From Stromatinia cepivora (lineage: Eukaryota > Ascomycota > Leotiomycetes > Helotiales > Sclerotiniaceae), in NCBI GenBank assembly GCA_014898415.1, contig RCTD01000012.1, forward strand, positions 1,426,001 to 1,490,000: a stretch of 64,000 bases of DNA, in the 5' to 3' direction. Below the pieces are notes generated by a model that was not told where the DNA came from, searched no databases, and was given only the letters and a program-made list of their open reading frames with translations. Made by a program: the position numbers and the translations under genes. This document shows positions 1 through 12,999 of the stretch, in pieces; position 1 is the first letter of the stretch; each line of letters opens with the position of its first letter.

Positions 1-557
1 GATCGGAGGGCGTCGGGAGTCTGGAGAGATCACACAAAGAAGTCGAAGCTACATTGTTTCAAGTCAGTACATTATTGTAGAATATTGGGGATGATCTTAC
101 AAAGACAGTGGTGATAACAATCAAGGTAGCTGCTATCACCACCGATGAGACTGAAAGAATAACCATTCTTAGAGCCCACACAAAGGTTGGATGAGGTAGA
201 TGGATGTTGCTGGTTCTTTCAGGAGAGGACACGAAATATCATATCCTTCCTTATTATATGATCTTAATTTAATTGCATGAATTAAATGTTAATTTGACCA
301 GCATATTTTCAGAAGATTGAAGATTGATATTATCGTTACTATACGTACCGTACCTATCATTATCTATCTTATCAACACAAAATAAAAAAAATCATCGTTC
401 TTTCCTTAAAATTATTCGGTTACCCGTTTACTTAAAAGCCGGTAAAACTAAAATGTCGAATGTCGTAATCATCTCATCTGGACTTGAACTTTAAAAAAAG
501 AAACACGCTTCAACGCGAACGCGATAAATACCCTCGAAATATCATTCTTCAATAATC
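1..557. other. Upstream intergenic segment
   Basis: No open frame or recognisable gene is visible. The last 200 bases become AT-rich and probably hold the promoter of the IMA1-like gene that starts at 764. No RNA gene is recognised. Confidence 0.5.
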
Positions 558-735
558 ATGCCAACTTTCAAACTTCACAACTTTCTTCAACTTCACAATT
601 TTCAATCAATCAAAGACCGTACAAATTTTCAAAACCCATACAAAACTTTCAAACTCATTCAAAACTTCAAAGCCGTACAACGGAACCGTACAACTTTCAA
701 AGCCGTACAAAACTTCAGAATCATATATAAGATTC
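556..735 (+). repeat. Imperfect repeats and upstream ORF in the IMA1 leader
   Basis: The leader repeats variants of CTTTCAAA and CCGTACAA several times. It also contains an ATG-initiated 65-codon frame (558-755) whose TAA ends 8 bases before the IMA1-like start at 764. The frame is low-complexity (Phe, Gln, Asn, Lys), so it is probably an upstream ORF or chance frame in a repetitive 5' leader, not a separate gene. It could dampen initiation at 764 if it is transcribed; that is inference. Confidence 0.45.
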
Positions 736-763
736 ACTTCCTCTTGAACATTTAATCCTCAAG

Positions 764-2755
764 ATGTTCTTCAGCAAACGTCTCGTTTGCTTCTATTGTG
801 GACGAAAGTCGAACCTCAGATTTGACAATACAATGTCTCAATTTGATTGCGATACTTGTGAAGCCACTAACTTTTTGGATCATGATGGCAATATCACTGA
901 TCCACCAACTTCAATCACTCAACCTACTTTAAACAATCAATATGCTGATTCAAACTCCGCCTCCTCCTCCACCAAGTCATCCATTTTTTGTGATCGTTGT
1001 TTACGTAATCAACAGTATCATTGCGATGTCATGAAGCAGCTCAATGTTGAGCTTGATCCTGGACATCCGAACTACCAGATTTCCGAAGAGAAAATCCGCA
1101 ATGTTAAGAGAGATCTCGACAAGCGTTACCCAATGGTTTGCGAGAAATGCGCACCAAAAGCTCAGGAACAACGCGATAAAGCGGACAAATTCGCAAAATC
1201 TGACTGGCTTGGAAGATTAAACGCTCTCAGCGAGTTGATCAGAAGCCAAAAGACATGGAAGGATACCTTTCAAAATGTCATATATCAAACCCTCCTCTAC
1301 CCAATCGTATCAAAAATCTGGTACCTCGTTGTCATCGGACAAATGCTTGCTCTTGTTCTGGGACTCTTCAATGTCACAGACATCTTGAGCAACGCCTTAA
1401 ACTTAATCCCATATTTATCGAACGACTTGAAACTTAACATCATTTCTTTCTTGGCATCTAAGAGATACCTTGGATGGAGTATCCTTTACAACTTTTTGTC
1501 ATGCGGCATGAATCCATTTTTCTCAAGATGGTATCCAAGAGGGAACCCCAAACGGATCATTGGCTTCTTCAACTGGTATGGATACCAACTACTTTTGCAA
1601 CTGGTCTTGCGAGTAATTTTATGCTCCATTTTCGGAAATGGGGCTTTTACACACCTTTCCTCCTTCACCGCGATGATAGCAAATGGCTTCACCATCTTCT
1701 TCAACTTCCTCATTGCATATGGATCACGTTTTTACCTTGGCCCTAAAAAAATTTCACTCTGGAAGTCAAAGCCAGGCCCAATATTTACACCACAAACATT
1801 CGATACCTCAGAAAGATCCGGCAATGCAATGTCAGATGTTCTTGATGAAATCATGGCCTCATCATCAAAAGATCATCACCAGACACCTTCCCCACCAACA
1901 TACCCCACTCAACGAAGCAGCCCTTATACCCAAGAACAGTCATACCAACATGTTCGTCAAAGTCGCACATCTGGCTTTCGCGAAAAGAATTCCGTAAACA
2001 CCTACGGTCAAAACTTTAATCGACATGATGAGATTCCAAGACAAACGGACCTTCTTTTAAAAACCAACACTTCTGGTTTGAATTCAGCTGAGTTTAACCA
2101 TTATTTAGCAACTGGTGAGCTGCCAGACTGGAAAGTGCAAGAAGGCGAAGAAATGGACTGGGACCCTACCGTTACTCGTGTAAAACACGACTTCAACATT
2201 CGGCATCGTGCTTTGGACACGACGTCAAACTATGAAACTCAAGTACAACCTTTCGGTCAATCTTCATCCTCCTTCCAATCTTCGGCTTCATTCAACGGCC
2301 CTTCACCATTTTATGGTAAACTACCAGCGGCCCCAATCAGCCCAGCTCATCGACTTCGCAATCCCCCAAACAGACCACGACTTGATGTACCATCAGCCCA
2401 GCGAAAAGAAAACTTCTTCAATAGCATGACACAAAAGCCAGCTTTTGGCAAAGCCAACCACGATCACTTTGAAATTCAGATTGCGGATCCAAAACTTCAC
2501 GTCGCCAATCCTAAAGCATATCAACTAGATACCGCTTTTGAAGAAGCCTTTGGCAAATTTTCCCTCCAAGAAGAGGAAGAAGCACCAGCTAATGAATTCG
2601 GAAAGCTGAGCATGGGAAAGGCGATTGGATTGAGTTTATTGTTTGGTGGATTAGCAATAGGCGCAGGAGCTTACTACACGTCTAAGTCCTCGTCACAAGA
2701 TGAGACCTCCTCGTCAGTTGAAACAATGACAATTGAAAACACCTCCACTTTGTAG
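764..2755 (+). CDS. IMA1: IMA1-type integral inner nuclear membrane protein
   Basis: Single exon, 663 aa. The N-terminus carries paired CxxC motifs (CFYC near residue 9, CDTC near 28, then FCDRC and CEKC between about 75 and 125), the cysteine-rich Ima1/Samp1 N-terminal domain. Hydrophobic segments follow near residues 175-205, 270-300 and 300-325. A long polar, Ser/Pro/Gln-rich region then runs to a final membrane segment near 625-645. Known family members sit in the inner nuclear membrane and couple heterochromatin or centromeres to the cytoskeleton. The start is the first ATG of the frame, just before the first cysteine pair. The stop TAG is followed directly by ATG in the same frame, opening another 75 codons of Gly/Leu-rich sequence, which I do not include. 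The family call is firm; the cellular role is carried over from homologues. Confidence 0.85.
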   Translation: MFFSKRLVCFYCGRKSNLRFDNTMSQFDCDTCEATNFLDHDGNITDPPTSITQPTLNNQYADSNSASSSTKSSIFCDRCLRNQQYHCDVMKQLNVELDPGHPNYQISEEKIRNVKRDLDKRYPMVCEKCAPKAQEQRDKADKFAKSDWLGRLNALSELIRSQKTWKDTFQNVIYQTLLYPIVSKIWYLVVIGQMLALVLGLFNVTDILSNALNLIPYLSNDLKLNIISFLASKRYLGWSILYNFLSCGMNPFFSRWYPRGNPKRIIGFFNWYGYQLLLQLVLRVILCSIFGNGAFTHLSSFTAMIANGFTIFFNFLIAYGSRFYLGPKKISLWKSKPGPIFTPQTFDTSERSGNAMSDVLDEIMASSSKDHHQTPSPPTYPTQRSSPYTQEQSYQHVRQSRTSGFREKNSVNTYGQNFNRHDEIPRQTDLLLKTNTSGLNSAEFNHYLATGELPDWKVQEGEEMDWDPTVTRVKHDFNIRHRALDTTSNYETQVQPFGQSSSSFQSSASFNGPSPFYGKLPAAPISPAHRLRNPPNRPRLDVPSAQRKENFFNSMTQKPAFGKANHDHFEIQIADPKLHVANPKAYQLDTAFEEAFGKFSLQEEEEAPANEFGKLSMGKAIGLSLLFGGLAIGAGAYYTSKSSSQDETSSSVETMTIENTSTL

Positions 2756-3194
2756 ATGGGGAACTTCCTTCATGGGTCTCACCAATCCATGGGGCATGTA
2801 AGTCACCCTGAGATTGTCGTTGTTTTAGGTGACTTGGAACATCGAATTTTGTGGCGGAGACTTGGACTCGGGGGAAGGATAGGACTAGGATTTGGATTAG
2901 GACTTGGGCTTGGAGTTTGGAAAGGTTTATTGCTTGAAAGGTTTTATGGATTATGGATTATGAATAATGTTTGGCATTTTTAGGAAAGGAAGTCACCTGG
3001 CATGGTGTGTTTTTTCTTATCAACCGGAAGGAAAACTTTGTAACTAGTATATAATAGATACCCTGTATAAATACCCAACTTAGAATTAGAATTAGAATTA
3101 GAAATGAAGAATGATTAATGATTAATAATTAATAGTTGTAAGATTTAAGGTCGCCTTTCACATTTAAATATCAAACAGGTGAAAATTCACATGA
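2756..3194. other. IMA1 downstream region
   Basis: Begins with a Gly/Leu-coding low-complexity stretch (repeats of GGACTTGG/GGATTTGG type near 2865-2925). AT-rich sequence with short GAATTA repeats near 3083-3102 follows. No gene is supported; this is probably 3' UTR and spacer. Confidence 0.45.
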
Positions 3195-3554
3195 TAAGGG
3201 CCTGTTTGGTAGCCGAAAAATCTCTGGTATATATAATATTTGAAGAATAGTATTTGAAATATTATAGAATTCGTGTTTGGTAGCCAGTATTTGAATATTA
3301 GTATTCAATTGTCAGTATTTATACTCATACAAAATTTTCAAATACTAAAAGATTGAAAAAAGGATTATTCAGTATTTTATATATTATCTTTCGAAAGTTT
3401 TACAAGGTCTAGAAAGCCTAAAAACGAAAGTTTAAAATATTCGAAAAGTCTGAAAAGTCTGAAAAATCTAAGAATCTTAAATAGATAAAAATGAAGATAT
3501 AAATTTTGTTTTTTTTTATGAATATATTATTAAATTTCTATACTTTTTTATTAT

Positions 3555-3713
3555 TATTTTTCTTTTTTCTTTTTTCTTTTTTCTTTTTTCTTTTTTCTTT
3601 TTTCTTTTTTCTTTTTTCTTTTTTCTTTTTTCTTTTTTCTTTTTTCTTTTTTCTTTTTTCTTTTTTTCTTTTTTCTTTTTTCTTTTTTCTTTTTTCTTTT
3701 TTCTTTTTTCTTT
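3555..3713 (+). repeat. Heptamer microsatellite (TTTTTTC)n
   Basis: About 22 near-perfect copies of TTTTTTC with one 8-base unit near 3661-3668. The tract ends exactly at the left terminus of the outer LTR element, whose 5-bp target TCTTT is taken from it. The opposite strand gives long Lys/Arg/Glu frames that are spurious. Confidence 0.9.
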
Positions 3714-3995
3714 TGTGACGCACAAGAGCCGTAGTAGAGCTGAATAAACAGGGTCAATTATGTTCTTTAGAATCTACAATTGAAGAATTATGGCTTGTAA
3801 GGAGTGACTAGATATATATATACAAATATTTATTTATAAATTGTAGGGTTGTATATAAGTGTTATTAGGGTTACTATTTTATTATATTAAATCATATAAA
3901 TCGTAATGCATATATATAGATAATCAGCTTATAAATTGATATAGAAGATAAGAGGTATCATATGGTTAGTTTTCTATGGTTCACGATTCGTGATA
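3714..3995 (-). repeat. 3' LTR of the outer element
   Basis: 282 bp, with plus-strand ends TGTGACGCAC and ATTCGTGATA (the last TGACA-type end mutated by C to T). The polypurine tract of the element lies just inside (plus-strand pyrimidines 3996-4010). The outer end is nearly unmutated; the middle has many G-to-A/C-to-T changes relative to the other three copies. Confidence 0.93.
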
Positions 3996-3999
3996 TTAC

Positions 4000-6237
4000 T
4001 TTCCCTTTTGGAAAAGCTCATCCTCGAGTATTTCATTCCTCTGTTTCATTACTATTTCATCGGAAATTAGTTTTTGTAAAAGTTCATAAACTTTAAATCA
4101 ATTAGATTAATCATTTTGATTGATTTGGTCAATTTATTGGAAATTGACCAAATTGACCAAATTAATCGATCAAATTGATTAAAATGACGAATGAATTGAT
4201 TAAATCGATCAAATCGTTTATCAATTGATTAAATTAATATTGATTCGTATTCTTTTTGATTTGGGGAACCTTTGAAAGGAAAAAGCTTCAATAGAAAAAG
4301 GAAGGAGGTTGAATTATAATATAATGATGATGGGTGGTTAATATAGTCAATTCCGAAATCGATCAAGTTAATCAATCAAATTGATCAAATCAATTAAATC
4401 AATCAAATTGAACGAAATCGATAGGGGTGACGTTATATTTCGTTTTTACCATATTCAAGCTTCTCTTTGTATAATTTTTTTGAAATGATTATAGATATAT
4501 ATTGCCTTTGTATTATCTTGGTAATAGTAGCTCGTCTGTTATATGGAGCTCGGACTATATATATATACGATCAAATTCCCTCGAATTTGTATAGGTTTTT
4601 GATCCTTTCACAATTGTATATACATATACCATTATAAAATCATAATATCTAGTCTGTTATATTAAAGAATACTTTTCTTTTCTTTGGTTTTATAGGTGAA
4701 TCGTTATTTATATAATTATAATTATTCTTTCCGCTTTTATAAAGTTTTATTCAATCGATTAATCGATTAAAAGGACCAGGCAATGTTGGATTGGCCAGAT
4801 GAAAATTGCACAAAAGATGTAATGATATTTTAAGATCGAAAGTAGGATACCAAATAAGATCGATATCATTATTAAATTATGAGATTCTATATAATAAAGT
4901 TTTTCGTATTTTCTTTATTATTAGGACCTTCTTCATTTCCTATTCCGAATTATCAGTTATATTAATAAATAGAGATGATTCGAATATCTGATTAGGAAAA
5001 GAATTGTTATATACCTTATATAATCGATTTGAAGGGAAAACAGAATGAATTTTCATTATAATCGGGAGTTCGAGTTTAAAAAAGTTTCCAGATTAATTAA
5101 TGATCTTAAATCTTCTTTGAATTGGGAAATCCAATTTCTTAAATGATTTTTAGATAAGATAATTCTTTATATTAAGTTATATATAATCTTCGATATCGAA
5201 ATCGATTTTATACCGATGAACATTTATGGATTTCGATATTTTAACTTAAGTATATAATAGATCTTCTTTTGTTTGTGTAAAAATTAATCTATTGCATTTT
5301 ATATATATATAGATATTATACATATTTATATTGTCTATTAGCTTACTAGCATCTTCCTTCTATTCCTATATACATTTCGATGTATACCTGTATAGGGTTT
5401 CGTAGAATGTGAACCCTTTTAAAGAGTCGTATAGAAAAATAAGTTGTGTGTAATCCATTATAGATAGGAATTCTGATCAATCGTTTTAATAGTAATTAAT
5501 AAACGGTCTTAATTGTTATTAAAGATACTGATTATAGATCTCAATTTGATTATCGATTTGAAGATAATAAACAATAGATAATTTGAGATCGATTCCTAGG
5601 ATTTGGTTGAATTCCTTTCAAAACTGTAATATGAATTGGAGGCCGCAATTTGATACTATAATATTAAAGGGATTATAATATCGATATATATAGTAGAAAT
5701 ATAATTATATTTAAATTCGAATATCGATTGATTTGTAATAAAGTATGAAGATAGTTTGCTTTATCAATCGATCAATAATGATTAAAATATTATTATATCT
5801 ATATTTATCTTTATTAAAGTTATAATAGTTTATAATGATATATTGTTATATTCGATTAGGAATCGGAAATGGATATAATAAACCGGAAATACAATTGTAT
5901 GGAATGGAATTATGTTTGCAAATATGACAATTGTATATATATCTAGTTATAATATCATACATTCTGGGCCAATAGTATTGTTGAGATAATAAGAGGTAGG
6001 TTTTGCTTGTACCAGGATGAGTAGTGGAAACGGAATTATGGGCTTCACGAATCAGGTAAGTTCGAAGGTTTATAAACCTTGATTTTATATGGTGAGCCGG
6101 CGAGTTCCGCTCTCCAATGGTTGAGAGATCGAATGATTGACAGCATTTCCTTGTCATGAACTTTGTAATTCAATTCAGCAACAATTATGATCTTGGAGAA
6201 ATAAGTTACAGGAAATCAATCTTCGTTATACTGTTAT
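4000..6237 (-). pseudogene. Outer element pol, 3' part: RNase H end, integrase and chromodomain relics
   Basis: Minus-strand reading from 6237 gives the RNase H segment (EFKVHDKE-like, then a serine-rich start) and then the integrase H2C2-type zinc-binding region at about 5846-6090. The cysteines are still present (NCHICKHN) and are followed by the typical YYWPR block. The integrase core near 5400-5840 and the tail down to about 4740 are full of stops. The stretch 4080-4440 is rich in GATCAAATTGA-like repeats, as is the matching part of the inner copy (12560-12900). A deletion joins RNase H to integrase near 6070-6082. Confidence 0.8.
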
Positions 6238-6519
6238 TGTCACGAATCGTGAACCATGGGAGGCTAACCACGTGATACCTCTTATCTCCCATATCAATTT
6301 ATGAGCTGATCATCTGTGTGTATGCGTTACGAATCATACGATTTAGTATAGTAAAATGGTAACTCTAATAACGTTTATGTATAACCCTGTAGCCTATAAA
6401 TGAGTATTTGTGTATATATATTTAATTGTTCTTTACAAACTATAATTCTTCAGTTGTAGATTTTAAAGAATATAATTAATCCTATTTATTCAATTCTATT
6501 ATGGCTCTTATGCGTTATA
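6238..6519 (+). repeat. 5' LTR of the inner element
   Basis: Begins TGTCACGAATCGTGAACC and ends GCGTTATA (TCACA in the cleanest copy). The first 60-100 bases are almost unmutated, including CpG sites. The distal half has many C-to-T/G-to-A changes against the 13000-13281 copy. Confidence 0.94.
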
Positions 6520-7499
6520 TTATCTATAATTCATTTATAAGTATCCAGCCATCTAATAGTCTTCCAAATAATACCTCACTTTAATAATACCTTCTTAAAT
6601 GAACTTTTACAAATGTTATATTTAGAAAAAGAAGATCTATTCCGACCTAATCAACGAAAATATAAATACCTTTAGAAATATATTATTATTTTTATAATAC
6701 AACGAACTCCTTTTTCTGTATGCTCCGAATCTTCGAAAGCATATTCTAAGGAACCCTCTCCTTTTCCTCAATTATTTCAATAACCCTTCGAAGAAAATAT
6801 AAATATAGGATTGAATAACATTACCATTGGAAGAAAGAAGATTGATAAAAAGAAGATTCCAATATATAAAATCGATATTCTCAGCAATTCAATTGTTCTT
6901 TCCAAATCATCATTATAATTATAAGATCTTTATATAATAATTATGAATTTGAAAAAGGAGAATCGACAATTGAAAGCTATAGTGACGATGAGCTCTGCAA
7001 TAATGCAATCTCTTTCTAAGCCCCAAGTAATATTTATATAAGTATCCAAGTTAATAACAGTATTTGGAATTCCCTTTATTTCCTTAATCGAAATTCAAGG
7101 ATCTTTATCCAAGCAAACCCGAAGATCCCGAAATCAAAGGAAGAAAACTTCGATTAAATGATCTGATTATTAGAGGCTCTTTAAGGATTCTCCTTTCCTT
7201 TCAGAAAATAATAATTTATTTAATAATTAAGGGTTCTTTTACTCAAGAAACCGACCTAATCGGTTAAGATCGTATTCCTGTACCAATCATAATTCATAAT
7301 AAGATATATATATATCAAAACCTATAAATCTTATTACTAAACTTAACAATAATATTGAACCTAAAATTAGTTTATGGTAATTATTGGTTATAGAACGATT
7401 CAAACTGTATACTATATTATTTAAGAATAAAATGTAATATTGTATATATGTAATCGATCAAACCGAATCGAAAGTATAAGTATATTGTTATACTCTTTA

Positions 7500-10400
7500 T
7501 ATACAAATGCCCTGATTCATAGTATTCGAATTGGTCGAATAGCTTGTAGCGATCTATCGGAACCCGGTTGAAGTCGATGATGCTTGTTCTCAATATAAGA
7601 TATGGGTTATGTTTAATACAATTCGATATAGTAACTTTTTAGAATAGTATAGGAAGTTCAGATTACTTATTATCTAAATAGAGATTACTAATAATAAGGT
7701 TCTATTCAGAGATCTCGAATAAAAGATTTCCGATTTTCTTTTATAAATAGTAGTAATATCCATTAAGGATTACAAGATTATAAAAGAATTTGTGAATATA
7801 TTTATTAAAATAAATCAAAACAAAGTTTCATTATAAAAACGAAACCGATATCGTATTGATCGAGAAGTTTTTATAATTATTTGCAAATCAATGGTTATTA
7901 CAAACCCTTTACAATCCTTTCGGAGCTCTAACAATTCCAATTCTGGAATCTCTACATTCCCGAAACCATTTCCATTCCGGAATACCCCTCCCGGATATAC
8001 CGGCCCTGTTATATCCAATAATTATTCGAACTTCAAATACTTATTGCTCTTTCCCTTTTTTGGAATAATATATACATCAATGTTTTATATCGATAACCTC
8101 AATGAGATCAAGATAGTATAAAAAGAAGCAGAAGAATTTGAAGAATATTAAGATATCGAAAAAGATTTCAATTTAGAAGTTATAATTGAAGTTATACAGA
8201 ATATTCATTTAAAAGAAGAAAAACATTTAAAATTAAACATTTAGATTTTATCTTTATTCTAAATATTATATAGGATATAAGATTTCTTAATCTAATTAAG
8301 CTTATAGGAGGAGAAGTATTCATTTTCTTCTATAACCTTTCGAAAAATGATTACATTTATTGATCAAAAGTATTTATTGATTTTGGAGCAAATGGATTCG
8401 TTTTTATTAATATTATGTTCTTTATTTGTTTATTTCCTATATTTAAATCCAGAATTATATTGTTTGAAGTTTCAATTGAAATTAAAGAGTATAATGATAT
8501 ACAAGGCTATATTATTATCTATTTCATATTCCTTAATTTAACGGTTGATAATTATAAACAATCTTTTGTCCTTTTTCTTATTATTGAATTAAAGAATTAT
8601 AATATTATTTTAGGTAGACTTTGATTATCAGAGATTCGAATGAAGTTCGATTGCTTCAATAGATGTTTTAAATGATCTAAAAAGAGATCCTGTATTATCT
8701 TTTATTCGAATAATCTCTTTATTATTTAATTATCCCTTTGTAAATAAAAGATCAATCGATTAATCCAACAAAATATTGATCGACGAGATGATCAATTCGA
8801 AGAATATTGGAATCGAAGAGATTCACAATTGAGTAGATCAATTACAATTAGTGATATACAATAAGAACCTCCAAATATGAATGTAATATAGACTTTTGTT
8901 GAAAAGGAAAAGGTTCTGATTCCTTTTAAGTTCAATCCATTTCCTTTCTAATTAATTATATTATTATTGTAGATCTATGAATGTCTTCTTTATATATCGT
9001 TCGAAGTCCTTGATCTATATATATTCAAATCCGATAAGTTCTAATTAGAATATAAGAGAGATAAACAAACTGAATTCTTTATTATTATTCTGAAAGAATT
9101 CGATAATATAATAGACTTCTAATGAAACGAATAATATACGAAAAAGAGAATATTGATTACCTTAACCGAATTCAAGAATATAAAAGTTCGAAAGAAACTC
9201 AATCAAGTATTAATCGAAATCGATTCAGAACCTGAAATATCATTTGAATATCGATAATATTATTGAGCCTTTTTCAAATATAAATCAAATATTTTGTTTT
9301 CTAACCGATCTTATAATTATAAAATCATATTGGAAAATAAAAGAGAATAAGTTTTATATTATAATCTATTTTATAAGATATTTTTAAAACAATTGAAAAT
9401 CGTTAAAGAATATATTATGGATAATTTCAATAAAGATTTCATTGAATCTAATCAAGCCCTTTATATTGCATCTATTCTATTCATTAAGAAATCCAATAAT
9501 AGTTTGAGGTTCTGTATAGACTTCAGATTATTGAATTCCTTAATATATAAAAATCGATATCCTTTTCTTTTGATCAATGAAATGCTTTTATAGCTTTTCA
9601 ATACTAAAGTCTTTACTAAATTTGATATTCATTAAATTTTCTATTATATAAGAATGAATCCTGTTTCGGAAGAGTATACTACTTTCCGAACCTATTACAG
9701 ATTATACAAATGTAAGGTCGTATTATTCGGATTAACGAATGATCTTGTAATTTATTAGTATTATATAAATAATATTCTATTTGATTATTTAGATATCTTT
9801 TATATAATATACCTCGACAATATTCTAATCTATTCTGAGAACAAAGAAAAACATTAAATTTATATTAAACTAATTCTCGAACAATTAGAAATTGTTGATC
9901 TATAAGCGAATCTCAAGAAATGCAAATTCAACATTATATATACCAAGTATTTGGGCTTTATTATCTTTATTAAAAAAATAAAAATGAACCCTGAAAAAAT
10001 TGAGGTAATTGAGAATTGGATCTTTTCGATAATAATGAAAGGGATCCAATCATTCTTTGGTTTTTGTAACTTTTATTAATGATTCATTAAGGATTATAAT
10101 ATAATAACGAAATCTTTTAACGAACTCATTAAAGCAAATATTAAATTTATATTCAACAAAGTATATCAAAACGCATTCAATATCTTGAAGAAAAAGCTTA
10201 TCTCCGCTCTGTTTCTGCAATATTATAATCACTAATTCCCCTATATATTTGAAACAAATATATTCGATAGAATAATTGCTAGTATATTATTATAATAGCA
10301 TAACAAAGATTAGTTTCCTATAGCTTATTTCTCCAAGATCATAATTACTATTGAATTGAATTACAAAGTTCATAACAAGGAAATACTATCAATCATTCGA

Positions 10401-12549
10401 TTTCTCAATTATTGGAGAACGGAATTCGTCGGTTCATTATATAAAATCAAGGTTTATATTGACTATAAGGCCCTCGAATATTTTATAATTACTAAAACTC
10501 TTAACACCCGATAAACTTGTTGGACAGAAGTTTTAATCGATTATAATTTCATTATTATATATCGCCCTGGAAAAGATAACCTTTTTGCTGATGTTTTAAT
10601 CCATTGGATCGATAAATTGAATCTCCAGAATTATACCAAAAAAAAGAATTGCTTTCAATAACTTATTAAAGATAACCAAGTTGATATCGAAATTATAAAA
10701 AGAGCCTTACAAAAGTATTACCCAAACGAAATAGCAATTATTAGTATCGATTTGAATGAAATCGCTCTTCGATACAATCTAATTAATTATATCATCGAAG
10801 CAAATAAAACTATAGATAACTTATTAGCATTCAGAATACAAGCTATTCAAGGTTACAAATATATATCATTCCAAAATGACCTTTTACTTTACAATGACCA
10901 TCTAATGGTACCTGATATCAACAATCTTCGAACTTACCTGATTCATGAAATCTATAATTCCGTTTCCATTATTTATCCTGATACAAGTAAAACCTACTTT
11001 TTATTATTTCAACAATATTATTGGCCCAGAATACATGATATTGTAATCAGATATATACATAATTATCACGCCTACAAATACAATTCTGTTCTATACAATC
11101 GTATCCCTGGTTTATTGTATCCACTTTCGATTCCTAATCGAGTATAACAATATATCACTATAGATTATTACAGCTTTAATAAAGATAAATATAAATATAA
11201 CAATATTTTAATTATTATTGATCAATTGATAAAGCAAACTATCTTTATACTTTATTATAAATCAATCAATACTCAAATTCAAATACAATTATATCTTTAT
11301 CATATATATCGATATTATAATCCCTTTAATATTATAATATCAGATCGCGGCCCTCAATTCATATTACAGTTCTAAAAGGAATTCAGTCAAATCCTAGGAA
11401 CCAATCTCAAACTATTTATTACTCATTATCTTTAAACTGATGGTCAAATTGAGATCTATAATTAGTATCTTCAATAATGGTTAAGGTTATTTGTTAATTA
11501 TTATTAAGACGATTAATCAGAATTCCTATTTATGATGGATTACGTGCAATTTACTCTTCCATATGATTCCTTAAGAGGGTTTACACCCTACAAAACTCTA
11601 TATAGGTATGCACCGAAATATGCATGGGAATGGAAGGAAGATGCTAATAAGCCAATAGACGATATGAATATATGTGATACCTGTATATATATAGAATACA
11701 ATAGATTAGCTTTTGTATAAACGAAAGAAGGCTTATTGCGTGCTTAAGCCAAGATATCGAAATCTATAAATATTCATCGGCGTAAAATCGATTTCGATAT
11801 CGAAGATTATATATAATTCAATATAAAGAGTTACCCTATTTAGAGATTATCTAAAAAGCTGGACTTCCTAATTTAAGGAAGATTCAAAATCATTAATCGA
11901 TCTGGAAGTTCTTTCAAACTCGAATTTTTGATTATAATGAAAATTCATTCTGTTTTCCCTTCAGATCGATTATACAAGGTATATAATAATCCTTTTTTTG
12001 ATCAAATATTCGAATTATTTTTGTTTATTAATATAACTGATAATTCGGAATGGGAAATGGAGAAGATCCTAATAATAAAGAAAGTATGAAAAACTCTATT
12101 ATACAGAGTTTTGTGGCTTAATAACGATATCGATTTTACCTGGTATCCTATTTCCGATCTTAAAACATCATTGTATCTCTTGCGCGATTTTCATCTGGTC
12201 AATCCAATGTTGTTTGATCCTCCTAATCGATTAATCGATTGGATAAAACTTTATAAAAACAAAAAGGATAATTATAATTATATGGATAACGATTCATTTA
12301 TGAAATTAAGGGAAAGAAAAGTGTTTTTCAATATAATAGATTAGATGTTATGATTTTATAATGATGTATATGTATATGATTATGAAAGGATTAAAAACCT
12401 ATACAAATTCGAGGGAATTTGATTGTATATGTATATGGCCCGAATTCTATACAACAAATGAGCTGTTACCACCAAGACAATATAAAGACAATATATTTCA
12501 AAAACTTATGCCTATGATCATTTCAAAAATCATACAAAAGGAAGCTTGA
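7500..12549 (+). pseudogene. Inner element gag-pol relic with chromodomain
   Basis: Broken polyprotein. A gag-like patch lies near 7520-7640 (matches the better-preserved outer gag). An aspartic protease relic near 8347-8625 ends in the IILGRL block. Reverse transcriptase spans about 9390-10080, with LRFCIDFRLLN and RYPF blocks but the catalytic YxDD read as YLDN near 9810. RNase H spans about 10080-10620. The integrase zinc finger (10900-11100) has its cysteines changed to Tyr. The integrase core includes SDRGPQF near 11345 and TDGQ near 11440. A chromodomain-like stretch at 12111-12344 (WLNND..FTWYP..DLKTS) is typical of chromoviruses, where it targets integration to chromatin. Numerous in-frame stops remove function. 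Confidence 0.85.
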
Positions 12550-12985
12550 ACATGGTAAAAACGAAATATAACGTCACCCCTATCGATTTCGTTCAATTTG
12601 GTTGATTTGGTCAATTTGGTCGATTAACCTAATCGATTTCGGAATTGATCATATTAACCATCTATCATCACTATATTATAATTCAACCTTTTTCCCTTTT
12701 CTATTGAAACTTTTTCCTTTCAAAAGTTCCCTAAATCAAGGAGAATACAAATCAATATTAATTTAATCAATTAATGAACGATTTAGTCGATTTGATTAAT
12801 TCATTTATCATTTTGATCAATTTGATCGATTAATTTGGTCAATTTGATCAATTTCTAGTAAATTGATTAAATCAATCAAAATAACTAATCTAATTAATTT
12901 AAAGTTTATGAACCTTTATAAAACCTAATTTCCGATGAAATAATAATGAAACAAAAAAGTGAAACACTCGAGGGCGAGCTTTTCC

Positions 12986-12999
12986 GAAGGGAAAAGTAG
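12986..12999 (+). other. Polypurine tract of the inner element
   Basis: GAAGGGAAAAGTAG lies immediately 5' of the 3' LTR, where plus-strand DNA synthesis is primed in LTR elements. Assigned by position and purine content. Confidence 0.6.

Noticed and set aside
3506..3757. Long Phe/Leu and Lys/Arg/Glu frames
   Set aside because: Translations of the (TTTTTTC)n microsatellite; no start context or family.
4080..4440. Regular GATCAAATTGAT-like repeats suggestive of a CRISPR or satellite array
   Set aside because: Irregular, part of the 3' internal region of the retroelement and present also in the inner copy; CRISPR does not occur in fungi.
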